Assembly (NCBI GenBank): GCA_035690485.1
Contig: DASSKL010000066.1
Location: 30,560 to 94,559, forward strand
DNA length: 64,000 nt
From: Mycobacteriales bacterium
GTDB lineage: Bacteria; Actinomycetota; Actinomycetes; JAFAQI01; DASSKL01
Direction of reading: 5' to 3'
The notes under the pieces: model-generated
Told to the model about the DNA's origin: nothing
What the model saw: only the letters and a program-made list of their open reading frames with translations
The model's database searches: none
Part shown: positions 44,701 to 53,476 of the stretch, in pieces
Layout of the letters: every line of letters begins with the position of its first letter
How positions within the stretch are numbered: the stretch's first letter is position 1
Program-made: the position numbers and the translations under genes

Positions 44701-45360
44701 ATGCGTGACGCCTACCACGAGGATCTCGACGCCATCGGGGCTGCCTTGGTGCGGCTCACCGGCCTGGTCGAGAGCGCCATCACCCGCGCCACCGTCGCGC
44801 TGATGCAGGCAGACCTCACCGCGGCGGAAGCGGTGATCGCCGGTGACGAGGAGGTCGACGACCTCTACCGGTGGATCGAGGCGCGGTCGCTGGACCTGCT
44901 GGCCCGCCAACAGCCGGTGGCCGGTGATCTGCGCACGCTCGTCGGCGGTCTGCGCATGGTCTCCGACCTGGAGCGCGTGGGCGACTACGCCGTGCACATC
45001 GCGAAGGTCGCTCGGCGCCGCTACCCGGCCGGGGCCGTTCCGCCCGAACTGCGCGACATCGTCGCCGAGATGGGGGCCACCGCCGCGAGCATCGTGGCGA
45101 AGGCCGGTGTCGTCATCGCCGAGCGTGACGTGGCGGCGGCGCGGGAGCTGGAGTCCGACGACGACGTCATGGACGCGTTGCAGCGCCGACTGTTCCGGGT
45201 GTTGCTGGACGGCGGCTGGCCGCACGGGATGGAGGCGGCGATCGACATCACGCTGACCGGCCGCTATTACGAGCGGCTTGCCGACCACGCCGTCTCCGTC
45301 GCCCGTCAGCTGGTCTACCTGGTCACCGGCGAACACGGCTGGGCGCCCGCGCACGGCTGA
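44701..45360 (+). CDS. phoU: Phosphate-uptake regulator PhoU
   Basis: A 219-residue protein of two similar three-helix bundles (EDLDAIGAALVRLTGLVESAI and the second-half PELRDIVAEMGATAASIVAKAG). The metal-binding E/D-rich motifs are visible (DEEVDDLYRWIE; ESDDDVMDALQRR; RYYERLADHAVSVARQ). PhoU connects the Pst transporter to SenX3. It is divergent from senX3 as in streptomycetes. Its stop is 4 bases from the convergent pstB. Confidence 0.95.
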   Translation: MRDAYHEDLDAIGAALVRLTGLVESAITRATVALMQADLTAAEAVIAGDEEVDDLYRWIEARSLDLLARQQPVAGDLRTLVGGLRMVSDLERVGDYAVHIAKVARRRYPAGAVPPELRDIVAEMGATAASIVAKAGVVIAERDVAAARELESDDDVMDALQRRLFRVLLDGGWPHGMEAAIDITLTGRYYERLADHAVSVARQLVYLVTGEHGWAPAHG

Positions 45361-45364
45361 ACCG

Positions 45365-46141
45365 TCAGCCGAAACGTCCGGTGATGTAGGCCTCGGTCCG
45401 AGGATTCGACGGCGAGGTGAAGATCTTCTCCGTGTCGTCGATCTCGATCAGGCGGCCCGGCTCGCCGGGCCCTTCCACCGTGAAGAATCCGGTGGTGTCG
45501 CTGACCCGGGCCGCCTGTTGCATGTTGTGCGTCACGATCACGATCGTGTAGCGGTCCTTCAGGTTCGCGATCAGGTCTTCGATCGCCAAGGTGGAAATCG
45601 GGTCCAGGGCCGAGCACGGTTCGTCCATGAGCAGCACCTGCGGCTCGACCGCGATCGCGCGCGCGATGCACAGCCGCTGCTGCTGCCCGCCGGACAGGCC
45701 GGCGGCGGGCTTCTTCAAGCGGCCGCTGACCTCTTCCCACAGATGCGCGGCCCGCAGCGACCGTTCCGCGGCCTCCTCGAGTTCGGCACGTCGGCGTACG
45801 CCGGTGAGCCGCAGGCCGGCCACCGCGTTGTCGAAGATGCTCATGGTCGGGAACGGGTTCGGCCGCTGGAAGACCATGCCGATGGTGCGGCGGACTCTGG
45901 TGGGGTCGACAGAGGGGTGGTAGATGTCCTCGTCGTCGAGCAGCACCCTGCCTTGCACGCTGGCCCCGGGGACCACTTCGTGCATGCGGTTGAGTGCACG
46001 CAGGAAGGTGGACTTGCCGCAGCCGGACGGACCGATCAGCGCCGTCACCGCCTTGGCCTCGAGGCTGAGTGTCACGTCCTCGACCGCGACGACCTCGCCG
46101 TAGCGGCAGGTGAGGCGTTCGGTTTCGATGCGGTTGGCCAT
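45365..46141 (-). CDS. pstB: Phosphate ABC transporter ATP-binding protein PstB
   Basis: A 258-residue ATPase. Walker A is GPSGCGKST, the signature [16 protein letters not shown] and Walker [14 protein letters not shown], with the switch histidine in [14 protein letters not shown]. It powers phosphate import with PstC and PstA. It is the last gene of pstSCAB. Confidence 0.96.
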   Translation of the reverse strand: MANRIETERLTCRYGEVVAVEDVTLSLEAKAVTALIGPSGCGKSTFLRALNRMHEVVPGASVQGRVLLDDEDIYHPSVDPTRVRRTIGMVFQRPNPFPTMSIFDNAVAGLRLTGVRRRAELEEAAERSLRAAHLWEEVSGRLKKPAAGLSGGQQQRLCIARAIAVEPQVLLMDEPCSALDPISTLAIEDLIANLKDRYTIVIVTHNMQQAARVSDTTGFFTVEGPGEPGRLIEIDDTEKIFTSPSNPRTEAYITGRFG

Positions 46142-46153
46142 GGCTCGGGTCTC

Positions 46154-47050
46154 CTAGCGTTGCCTGAGCGCGCTGCGGCGGGCGAGTATGCGCGCGCCGG
46201 CGTACAGCGCGATGACCAGGACGATCAGCGTCAGCGCGGCCGCCCACGCTCGGTCGACCGCGGGGGCGTAGGCCTGCTGTGCCGAGTTGTAGATGAACAC
46301 GGACAGTGCGCTCTGCGGCCCGGAGAACGGGTTGTTGTTGATGAACGTGTTGTCGAAGGAGGTGAGCAGCAGCGGTGCGGTCTCCCCGGTGACCCGGGCC
46401 ACGGCCAGCATGACGCCCGTCGTCAGCCCGGCCGCCGACGTCGGCAGCACGACCGAGAGCACCGTGCGCCACTGGGTGATGCCTAGCGCATAGCTCGCCT
46501 CGCGCAGCGCGTCGGGCACCAGGTTGAGCATGTCCTCACTGGCGCGGATCACCACCGGCAGCTGCAGCACGGCCAGCGCGAGCGCACCGGCAAAGCCGGA
46601 GTATCCCCGGTGCAGTCCGAGGACCAGGAACGCGTAGACGAACAGGCCGGCCACGATCGACGGGATGCCGGTCATGACGTCGACGAAGAAACGGATGCTG
46701 CGAGGCAGCCAGCCGCGGCCGAACTCCGTGAGGTACAGCGCGGCGAGCAGCCCCACCGGAACGCTGATCAGGGAGGACAGCAGCACCATCTCGACGGTGC
46801 CGACGATCGCGTGGTAGATACCGCCGCCGGCGCTCGACGGTGGGACACCGGCCATCGAGTGCGTCAGAAACGCGGCGGACAGGTGCGAAGCGCCGCGGTA
46901 GACGGTGTAGCCGAGGACCAGGAGCAGCGGCGCCACCGCGGCGAGGAAGGCCAGCAGCAATGCGGCCCGGAACGCCCGATCGGTGACCCGCCGCCGGGTC
47001 TCCCGCCAGCCGGGCGCGGCTCGTAGGCCGGAGGCGACCGGGCCGGTCAT
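46154..47050 (-). CDS. pstA: Phosphate ABC transporter permease PstA
   Basis: A 298-residue permease with six transmembrane helices and the EAA-type loop facing PstB (LVPDALREASYALGITQWRTVLSVVLP). The conserved start of the core is HAIVGTVEMVLLSSLISVPVGLLAALYL. ATG 47050 overlaps the pstC stop by ATGA. The longer frame to 47617 is a shadow of pstC. Confidence 0.95.
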   Translation of the reverse strand: MTGPVASGLRAAPGWRETRRRVTDRAFRAALLLAFLAAVAPLLLVLGYTVYRGASHLSAAFLTHSMAGVPPSSAGGGIYHAIVGTVEMVLLSSLISVPVGLLAALYLTEFGRGWLPRSIRFFVDVMTGIPSIVAGLFVYAFLVLGLHRGYSGFAGALALAVLQLPVVIRASEDMLNLVPDALREASYALGITQWRTVLSVVLPTSAAGLTTGVMLAVARVTGETAPLLLTSFDNTFINNNPFSGPQSALSVFIYNSAQQAYAPAVDRAWAAALTLIVLVIALYAGARILARRSALRQR

Positions 47051-48030
47051 CGCGACGCCCCTCGGCGGCGCGCTTCCCTGCCGAGCATCCAGCGGGCGAG
47101 CAGGCTCACCACCATCGTCATCGCGAACAGCACCAGTCCGCTGGCGATCAGCGCCGCCCGGCCGGTGCTGCCGGCCTCGCCGAACTGGGTGGCGATGTTG
47201 GCCGCGATGGTGTTCTTGCCCGGCACGAGCAGGTGGGCGTTGACGTCGAAGCTGATGCCCAGCACCAGCGCGACCGCGATCGTCTCGCCCAGGGCACGGC
47301 CCAGGCCGAGGATGACCGCGCCGAACAGGCCGGCGCGGCTCACGGGCAGCACCGCAGTGCGCACCACCTCCCAGCGGGTGGCACCCAGACCCAGCGCCGC
47401 CTCCTTGATCTGCGGATCCACCTGCCGGATCGTCTCCCGGCTCATCGCCGCGATGATCGGCAAGATCATGATGGCCAGCACGATGGAGACGGCGAAGATC
47501 GACCGGCTCGGTGACGGCACACCTTGTGGGGCGGAGAACAGCGGGATGAAGCCGAGATGGTCGGCCAGCCACTGCTGCAGCGGAGTGAGGCGTGGCACCA
47601 ACCAGTACAGCCCCCACAGGCCGAACACCACCGAAGGCACCGCGGCCAAGGCGTCGGTCAGGTAACCGAGCAGGTTGGCGACGCGCCGCGGCGCCATCTC
47701 GGTGATGAACAGCGCAACCCCGACCGCGACCGGAAACGCCAGCAGCAGCGCGATGGCGCTCGACAGGAGGGAGCCGAATGCCACCGCCGCGATGCCGAAG
47801 ACGGCCGGAGTGGCATCGGGTTGCCAGGTGCGGGTCGTCCAGAAGCTGGTGCTGTCAGCGCGGAACGCCGGCAGGGCCTGCACGACCAGGAAGAGCGCGA
47901 TGGCCGCGAGAACCGCCAGCACCAGGCCACCGCACGCCAACGTGGTGGTGCGGAAGGCCCGGTCGCCCGACCACCAGCCGCCACGGTGGCGCAGGGCCCC
48001 GGACGTCGGGCTGATCGGTTCGGCCGTCAT
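47047..48030 (-). CDS. pstC: Phosphate ABC transporter permease PstC
   Basis: A 327-residue permease paired with PstA. It has six core helices after an N-terminal helix (LACGGLVLAVLAAIALFLVVQ) and the EAA loop QIKEAALGLGATRWEVVRTAVLP. It lies 11 bases after pstS and overlaps pstA. Confidence 0.95.
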   Translation of the reverse strand: MTAEPISPTSGALRHRGGWWSGDRAFRTTTLACGGLVLAVLAAIALFLVVQALPAFRADSTSFWTTRTWQPDATPAVFGIAAVAFGSLLSSAIALLLAFPVAVGVALFITEMAPRRVANLLGYLTDALAAVPSVVFGLWGLYWLVPRLTPLQQWLADHLGFIPLFSAPQGVPSPSRSIFAVSIVLAIMILPIIAAMSRETIRQVDPQIKEAALGLGATRWEVVRTAVLPVSRAGLFGAVILGLGRALGETIAVALVLGISFDVNAHLLVPGKNTIAANIATQFGEAGSTGRAALIASGLVLFAMTMVVSLLARWMLGREARRRGASR

Positions 48031-48041
48031 CGCGGCGCCCC

Positions 48042-49187
48042 TCAGGAGGCGTTGACGGCGGCGATTGCCGCTCGGTCCTTGGTCGCCATCGCGGGCGGCA
48101 ACGGTGCGAAGCCCAATTGGGCGGCGGTCTGCTGGCCTGCGCCGACCGCGTAGTCCAGGTAGCTCTTCAGCGCCGCCACCTTGTCCGCGCCGAAACTGCT
48201 CGGGTAGTGGCTGCAGACGATGACGTAGCTGACCGTCGAGATGGGGTAGGCGTCGGCCGCGGCCGGCTTGTAGTCGATCGTCGCCTTGAGGTCATTGCCG
48301 GTGCCGCTGAGCTGCGCCGTTTCGAGCGCCCTGCTGACGTTCGCCGACGTGAGCGGCACGAAGGAGCCCCCGGCGTTCTTGATCAGCGCGGTGGTCAGCT
48401 TGTGCTGCTCGGCGAAGGCCTGCTCGGTGTAGGTGATGCCGCCCTTGGTCTGGTTGACTCCGGCCGACACGCCCTCGTTGCCCTTGGCGCCCTGGCCGAC
48501 CGGCCAGTTCAGCGTCTTGTCCGACCCCAGCTTCCACGAGCTCGCCGCGGCCGCCTTCAGGTACGCCGAGAACACCGCGGTCGTGCCGGACCCGTCCGAA
48601 CGGTGGAACACCACGATCGGAATGTTCGGCAGAGTCGCACCCGGGTTGTCGGCAGCGAGCACCGGGTCGTTCCAGCGGGTGATCGTGCCCTGGAAGATTC
48701 CCGCCACGGTGGCGGCGGTGAGACGCAGGTTCTTCACGTCCGGCAGGTTGTAGGCGACCGCGACGCCGCCCGCCGTCACCGGCAGGTGGATCGCGGGTGC
48801 GCCGCCACACCGGTTGTCCGCCGTCCGTTGCTCGTCGGGCTTCATCGTCACGTCGGAACCGGCGAAGTCAACGGTGCCCTGACCGAACTGCTGGATACCC
48901 GCGCCGGATCCGACGCTGTTGTAGTTGACGTGCACCTGCGGGCAATTCGACAGGAAGGACGCCGACCAGGCCTGCTCCATCGGCGCTTGGAAGCTCGACC
49001 CGCCGCCCGTCAGCTGCGCGGCCGAGCAGCTGCCACTGGCGCTTCCCGTCGCCGCCACGGTGCCGCCGTTGCCCGTGTTGTTGTTGCTGCCACAGGCCGT
49101 CACGGCCACGGCCCCGGCCAGGGCCACCCCGGCCAGTCCACCCCATCGCCGCAGCGACGAGCCCTCTATTCCTCGAGATGTCTTCAC
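48042..49187 (-). CDS. pstS: Phosphate-binding lipoprotein PstS
   Basis: A 381-residue periplasmic-type binding protein. The signal peptide (GGLAGVALAGAVAVTAC) ends in a lipobox with the modified C32. Phosphate-binding segments include LTGGGSSFQAPMEQAW, AGSDVTMKPDEQ and VFHRSDGSGTTAVFSAYL. GTG 49187 gives the signal peptide; the longer frame runs through the promoter. Its promoter carries a two-unit PHO box. Confidence 0.95.
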   Translation of the reverse strand: MKTSRGIEGSSLRRWGGLAGVALAGAVAVTACGSNNNTGNGGTVAATGSASGSCSAAQLTGGGSSFQAPMEQAWSASFLSNCPQVHVNYNSVGSGAGIQQFGQGTVDFAGSDVTMKPDEQRTADNRCGGAPAIHLPVTAGGVAVAYNLPDVKNLRLTAATVAGIFQGTITRWNDPVLAADNPGATLPNIPIVVFHRSDGSGTTAVFSAYLKAAAASSWKLGSDKTLNWPVGQGAKGNEGVSAGVNQTKGGITYTEQAFAEQHKLTTALIKNAGGSFVPLTSANVSRALETAQLSGTGNDLKATIDYKPAAADAYPISTVSYVIVCSHYPSSFGADKVAALKSYLDYAVGAGQQTAAQLGFAPLPPAMATKDRAAIAAVNAS

Positions 49188-49231
49188 GAGTCGGACGGTA
49201 GGCAGTCGACGTGACTGGCCTCCAGCGCGGC

Positions 49232-49249
49232 GGTTAACGGGCGGTGAAC
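49232..49249 (-). promoter_or_regulatory. PHO box upstream of pstS
   Basis: On the minus strand GTTCACC, four bases, GTTAACC: two units of the 11-base repeat also seen in the senX3-phoU array, 45 bases upstream of the pstS start. Fits RegX3 activation of pstSCAB. Confidence 0.75.
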
Positions 49250-49378
49250 GTCCTGTGACATCTCCGTCGCACGCGTTCGTTGAGCGGCTGCTCGTCGACG
49301 AACCACCCGTTGTCGTCGTCGGCGCAGTTGCCGACGAGAACCTGCCCTGGATCTCTTTCCAGGTGTCGCTGTGGCGGG

Positions 49379-50317
49379 TCACGACGCGTCGTCTGCCGCT
49401 CTTCGAGCACCGATTCCTTGCGCTGTCGATGCGGTAGAGGCGACAGGCCCCAAGGACGCACCCGAGATGGAGGCACGATCCAGCGCGACGATGCCCACGA
49501 CGGCGACAAGAGCGCCGGCCAACTGCACCGACAGCTGTACGGGGGAGGCGGCGAGCGCCTCATGGAGCACGACGGTGCCGATGAGCACTGCCGACGTCGG
49601 CTCGAGCGTGTCGATGACCGGCAGGCTGATCTGTAGTGCCCCGGACTGGAAGGTTAATTGGGACAGGACGAGCCCAGCCGCCCCGGCGACGGCCAGTGCG
49701 TAGGGATCCCATGACGTCATCGTGGTCACGACGCCGGCATGCCTCAGATGGCCGACAAAGTTCTTGCTGAGCGCGTCGACCAGCCCGAAGCAGGCTGCGC
49801 CGGCGAGGGCCAGCAGCGTTGTCCGGGCGACTCGTGACGCGCGTCGGCTGGCGACAAGCGCGGTGGCGCAGACCGCCGCGACTGCGAGCACGGTCACCGA
49901 CCACTCATGAGGATCTGCTGTGGGCGTGCCGGCGCGGGGAGGCGAGACGCCGAGAAACACCCCGACGCCCGCCGTTACCAGCAGCGCGGCGCTCCACTCC
50001 CGCCGCTGCAACCGACGCGCCTGCGTCCGAGCCAACAACGGGAGCGCGAACAGCAGATCTGTGGCCGCGACCGGCTGGACCAGCGCGAGTGGCCCAAACG
50101 CCAGCGCAACTGCCTGCACCCCGAACGACGCCGCTTGCAGCCCGGCCCCGGCCAACCACAGCGGTGACCGCCGTACAGCCAGCACCGATCGCAGAGACCC
50201 GCCAGGACGACGGTCCTTGCCGGTCGTGTTCGCGGCCCGGAACATCAGCACGGAAGACACGCCGAACATCGCCGCTGCGGCGATGGCGGCGACCACCGCG
50301 ATGGCGGTGGACACCAC
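49379..50317 (-). CDS. EamA/DMT-superfamily transporter
   Basis: A 312-residue membrane protein with ten helices and internal two-fold symmetry (MFGVSSVLMFRAANT start; LAFGPLALVQPVAATDLLFALPL; second half LEPTSAVLIGTVVLHEALAASP, a typical EamA signature). It exports or imports small metabolites; substrate unknown. The start is GTG 50317. Its upstream side abuts a truncated ABC ATPase remnant. Confidence 0.8.
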   Translation of the reverse strand: MVSTAIAVVAAIAAAAMFGVSSVLMFRAANTTGKDRRPGGSLRSVLAVRRSPLWLAGAGLQAASFGVQAVALAFGPLALVQPVAATDLLFALPLLARTQARRLQRREWSAALLVTAGVGVFLGVSPPRAGTPTADPHEWSVTVLAVAAVCATALVASRRASRVARTTLLALAGAACFGLVDALSKNFVGHLRHAGVVTTMTSWDPYALAVAGAAGLVLSQLTFQSGALQISLPVIDTLEPTSAVLIGTVVLHEALAASPVQLSVQLAGALVAVVGIVALDRASISGASLGPVASTASTAQGIGARRAADDAS

Positions 50318-50390
50318 CCATCACCCCGCTCCTCGAGCGGCCGGCGGTTTCACGCGCCGCCATCCTCGGCTGTTGCGGTGGGGGCCGTTG

Positions 50391-50512
50391 GTCTTTCCGG
50401 CGCCGTTGGGGCCGACGAACCCGGTCAGCCGTCCCGGATGCACTTGAAAGGAGCAGTCAGATGGCGCCGCTACGTCGCCGTAGCGCTTCGACACGTCTGG
50501 CAACTCGAGCAC
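50391..50512 (-). pseudogene. N-terminal remnant of an ABC transporter ATPase
   Basis: The frame opens with VLELPDVSKRYGDVAAPSDC, then SFQVHPGRLTGFVGPNGAGK, an unmistakable ABC ATPase start up to Walker A, then loses similarity just after GKT. The signature and Walker B regions are absent. The rest was deleted, leaving the break next to the DMT gene. The following bases to 50797 hold no recognisable gene. Confidence 0.75.
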
Positions 50513-50797
50513 AGCTTGCTCCTATCGCGTCGAGGCTGGCGCGAGGCGCGCTGCCGGTGCTAGGGCCAGAGGTCCTCAACGGCGTGGAGTCCGAACTGGC
50601 GAGCGAGCTTCCAGGCGGAAGAGGACCGTCGCCTCTACCGCAACGCTTTCGGACAGGTCAGGTTTGAAACCGCACAAGGCGCGACGGCCCGTCAGGTGGC
50701 CGGGGGTCGGGCTTCGCGCTTGTGGATGGAGGTCGTGCCATGACCAGACAAGACAGGGGCCCCGTGTGCGGAACGGCTAGAGACAGGAGGTTTCGCG

Positions 50798-51256
50798 ATG
50801 ACCAACGTGACCGGCAGCATCCTGATCAACCGGCCGCCTGAGGCCGTGTTCGACATCGTCGCCGACGAACGCAACGAACCGGCCTACAACCCGGCGCTGA
50901 TCAGCTCCCAACTGCTGACCGGCGAACCGATCGGAGTGGGCAGCAGATTCAAAGCCGTCCACTCGTCCGGTCGCGGCCCCTTGGAGATGAACGTCGAGCT
51001 GACGGAGTACGACGCACCGCGACGGCTCGCATCAGTGACGCACATGTCGTGGGCGGATATCGAGGGAGCAGTGACGTTCCAGCCCGAAGGCGGCAGCACT
51101 CGGATGACCTGGTCCTGGAATGTTCAGCCCAAAGGCTTCGCGAAGATCCTGACCCCGTTCGTCGGTGTCATCGGCGGCAGGCAGGAACGTGCTTGTTGGG
51201 AAGGGCTCAAGCACTACATGGAACGCGGTAACGACCACGACTGCGACTCAGAGTAG
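50798..51256 (+). CDS. SRPBCC/polyketide-cyclase-like protein
   Basis: A 152-residue START/Bet v1-fold protein (VTGSILINRPPEAVFDIVAD, then FKAVHSSGRGPLEMNVELTEYD, ending in a helix LTPFVGVIGGRQERACWEGLKHY). Such proteins bind hydrophobic ligands. GAGACAGGAGG precedes ATG 50798. Role unknown. Confidence 0.8.
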   Translation: MTNVTGSILINRPPEAVFDIVADERNEPAYNPALISSQLLTGEPIGVGSRFKAVHSSGRGPLEMNVELTEYDAPRRLASVTHMSWADIEGAVTFQPEGGSTRMTWSWNVQPKGFAKILTPFVGVIGGRQERACWEGLKHYMERGNDHDCDSE

Positions 51257-51323
51257 GAACGCGCAGGTCGTCATGAGGTGAGGTGGCGGTGGAAGTACTC
51301 GGCGATGCGCTGGTGGGGTCGAC

Positions 51324-51671
51324 CTACCGGGTTGCCCGGTCGTGGCGGGCGACACGGGGGTGCTTCGTCATGACCCTCTGACGTGACGACTCGGTGAGGA
51401 ACGGGCTGAACTCGGCTACAGGCCAACCCTGCTGCGCGGGCACGCGCGCGACGTTCTCCATCTCCGCCAGCGCCGTGGCGACCTCGCCGGCCTGCACGGC
51501 GTAGCCCTGCTCGCGGTGTTCGTGGGCGTAGAGGAACGCCCGGCCGGTCCAGTTGGCCAGCTCGCCGTAGAGCGGGAAGTCGGTGCCGATGTCGCAGACG
51601 CTGCACCGGAGGAACACGCGTTCCTCGTCGCGGCGCAGGTCGACAGTGCCGATTCGCGCCCGGTAGCCCAC
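51324..51671 (-). CDS. Hypothetical protein
   Basis: A 115-residue protein (VFLRCSVCDIGTDFPLYGEL; GRAFLYAHEHREQGYAVQAG) with one CxxC pair and several aromatic residues. The N-terminal half looks like a genuine folded domain; the family is not recognised. GTG start without a clear Shine-Dalgarno. It stands alone in a region of small genes. Confidence 0.45.
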   Translation of the reverse strand: MGYRARIGTVDLRRDEERVFLRCSVCDIGTDFPLYGELANWTGRAFLYAHEHREQGYAVQAGEVATALAEMENVARVPAQQGWPVAEFSPFLTESSRQRVMTKHPRVARHDRATR

Positions 51672-51811
51672 ACCGGACTCTTCGACGTGTCGATTTACGA
51701 CCTAGATCGGCTGTTCGGCCCCCGTTCGGGGCTGCAACCGGCGTAGCCGAGTCACACCGGTCCCTGCGGTTACATCGGCAGCACCTCTCCCACACTTGAC
51801 CCTGGGGCGTC

Positions 51812-51973
51812 ATGTTGTGCCGAAGCCGCAGTTCGCGACCGGTGCGGCGCACCGTGGAGGACGGCGAGCGCATCCTCTCCGAGGCGTTGGCCGCGATGCG
51901 CCAAGGTGACTATCCGCCTAGACGCGCCGCCCTCTCGTCGCGGAGCCAAGGTGATGCTCAACCGCTGAGATAG
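51812..51973 (+). pseudogene. Possible coding remnant
   Basis: A 53-codon frame with coding-like composition (RTVEDGERILSEALAAMRQG, then DYPPR) that reads like the C-terminal end of a larger helicase- or nuclease-type protein. It overlaps the 3' end of the HesB-like gene on the other strand. It may be chance. Confidence 0.2.
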
Positions 51974-52230
51974 AACACCGATCTGACCTCTGTCACCTCG
52001 GCTGCGAGAGTGCGGGATTCCAGCCGCCCGGTGGCCGGCTGGGAGAGGAAGACGCGCGCTCCGCCGCTCGATACGACGTCGTCCTGCGGTTCCGGCCCGT
52101 GCGCAAGACCCATGGACAGACTGTGGTGTTGACCGTCGACGACAATGCGGAGGCCCGATCCTTCCGGAAGGTCGGCGGTCCTCACCAGCTGTCGCACGAG
52201 CGCTGCCGCCTCCGGGCTCACCGTAAGCAC
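51958..52230 (-). CDS. HesB/IscA-like protein without cysteines
   Basis: A 90-residue HesB-like fold: LTVSPEAAALVRQLVRTADL, then GSGLRIVVDG, a mid part, and GGARVFLSQPATGRLESRTL. The three conserved Fe-S cysteines of IscA/HesB proteins are all absent; the protein contains no cysteine at all. It therefore cannot act as a standard A-type Fe-S carrier. GTG 52230 gives the domain without the non-homologous extension. Confidence 0.6.
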   Translation of the reverse strand: MLTVSPEAAALVRQLVRTADLPEGSGLRIVVDGQHHSLSMGLAHGPEPQDDVVSSGGARVFLSQPATGRLESRTLAAEVTEVRSVFYLSG

Positions 52231-52684
52231 GTGGCGGTTGCTCCGTTTCCGCGCGTCGCGCGGCGGTGGATTCCTCGCATCATCGCGATGACCCTCACGG
52301 CCGGCGCCGGTGTTGAGCTTGATCGGGCACGCACGGCCCACCGCCTCAATGCCGGAGTCGACCCCGGCCATAGTCCATCATGCCCCACTGGGGTGCACAG
52401 AGGTCGTCGCTCCGCATGTGCGGCAGCGCTCAGCTTGATTCGGAACCATGTCAAGGTGAGGAGTAACCTCCTGAAGTAGCTCCGTGTGGAGCTCAGGCCA
52501 CCCGCTTCCGAGTGGAGATTGGCGGTCCCGATGGGACCCGTGCTGCACCCTCGCTCATCCCCTGCGGTCAACCGAAGTCTTCTCGACCGAATCCGCGCGT
52601 ACCTCGATGAACTGCGTCGTCGAGCACAGCAGCCGAACCCCGACGGCGGTCGGGACCGATGACTCAACGAGTGGGGGAGTAGGC
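52231..52684. other. Gene-poor intergenic stretch
   Basis: No convincing gene in either strand. A perfect hairpin AGCTCC-GTGT-GGAGCT lies at 52478-52493, possibly a weak terminator or leader element for the small gene at 52685. Confidence 0.4.
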
Positions 52685-52822
52685 ATGGCCGGCAAGAACA
52701 AGGGTGGTCGAGAAGCACGCAAGCCTAAGCAGGACCAGAACAAGAAGTCGAAGGGGCAAACCCCCGCACCGAGAGTGCCGGAGCCCGCGCCCAAAGCGCT
52801 GAGACCGTCCGGACCGAAATGA
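52685..52822 (+). CDS. Small basic Lys/Gly/Pro-rich protein
   Basis: A 45-residue protein MAGKNKGGREARKPKQDQNK followed by KSKGQTPAPRVPEP. Highly basic and likely disordered. I recall similar tiny proteins in many bacteria, without function. GGGGGAG precedes the ATG. Its stop overlaps the next start (ATGA). Confidence 0.6.
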   Translation: MAGKNKGGREARKPKQDQNKKSKGQTPAPRVPEPAPKALRPSGPK

Positions 52823-53097
52823 CGTTGGACCGGCGGATGCGTCGAATGCAGGGTGTCGAGAGGGTAGGCGTGGGCGAGCGGCGAGGCCTCGCCCGTCCGC
52901 GCAAGGACGCGGACGATGCCGCAGTGGAAAGGGTTGTCCAGCGAATCGGCACTCTTGACGAGTTCAGCGACGCGCAGATCCGACAGATTGCCGCGATCGC
53001 GTTGGTCGCCCTTTCGGTCGATGACGTCGACCGGCAGCGACGGGACGAGACCGCCCGTGAGAACAGGCGCCGGCTCCGGTCGTTGGGCCGCGACTGA
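52819..53097 (+). CDS. Hypothetical protein
   Basis: A 92-residue, mostly helical, charged protein (DDAAVERVVQRIGTLDEFSD; AIALVALSVDDVDRQRRDE). No known family. Coupled to the preceding small gene by an ATGA overlap. Confidence 0.5.
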   Translation: MTLDRRMRRMQGVERVGVGERRGLARPRKDADDAAVERVVQRIGTLDEFSDAQIRQIAAIALVALSVDDVDRQRRDETARENRRRLRSLGRD

Positions 53098-53210
53098 ACC
53101 GTCGCCCCGTCAACACGACCGCGCCCGACTCAACACTTCCTGGCGCAGAAGCCGAGCTGACCGGCACGTGAAACCGGCATCCCGAGAGCGACCGAACGGC
53201 GGCTGATGAC

Positions 53211-53453
53211 ATGGCGTACCTGATGCTTGTGGGCACGGGCGGCTGGAGCCAGAGATGGGAGATCGCTCCCGGTCGGGAGGAAACGGTCCGCGCAGAGCTG
53301 CAGCAAATCGGGACGAGCGGTACGACGCGCCTGCCGCTCCTTGATCCCGATACCAACACCGAGGTCACATTCGTTGTTGCGTGGAGCGCTGTGGCGGTGG
53401 GGATCATCACTCCGTCGGTCGCACACGCAGAGTCGCCTGGCCAGTACGCCTGA
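53211..53453 (+). CDS. Hypothetical protein
   Basis: An 80-residue protein (MAYLMLVGTGGWSQRWEIAP; LPLLDPDTNTEVTFVVAWSA) that looks like a single beta-rich domain. No family recognised and no clear Shine-Dalgarno. It converges with the Mg ATPase gene. Confidence 0.45.
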   Translation: MAYLMLVGTGGWSQRWEIAPGREETVRAELQQIGTSGTTRLPLLDPDTNTEVTFVVAWSAVAVGIITPSVAHAESPGQYA

Positions 53454-53476
53454 ATGTTGCTGCACGAGTAAGTCCC

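Noticed and set aside
46154..47617. 487-residue version of PstA
   Set aside because: The first 190 codons are a frame shadow of pstC; ATG 47050 overlapping the pstC stop gives the normal 298-residue permease.
48042..49382. 446-residue version of PstS
   Set aside because: The extension runs through the PHO box and destroys the signal peptide; GTG 49187 gives a proper lipoprotein signal.
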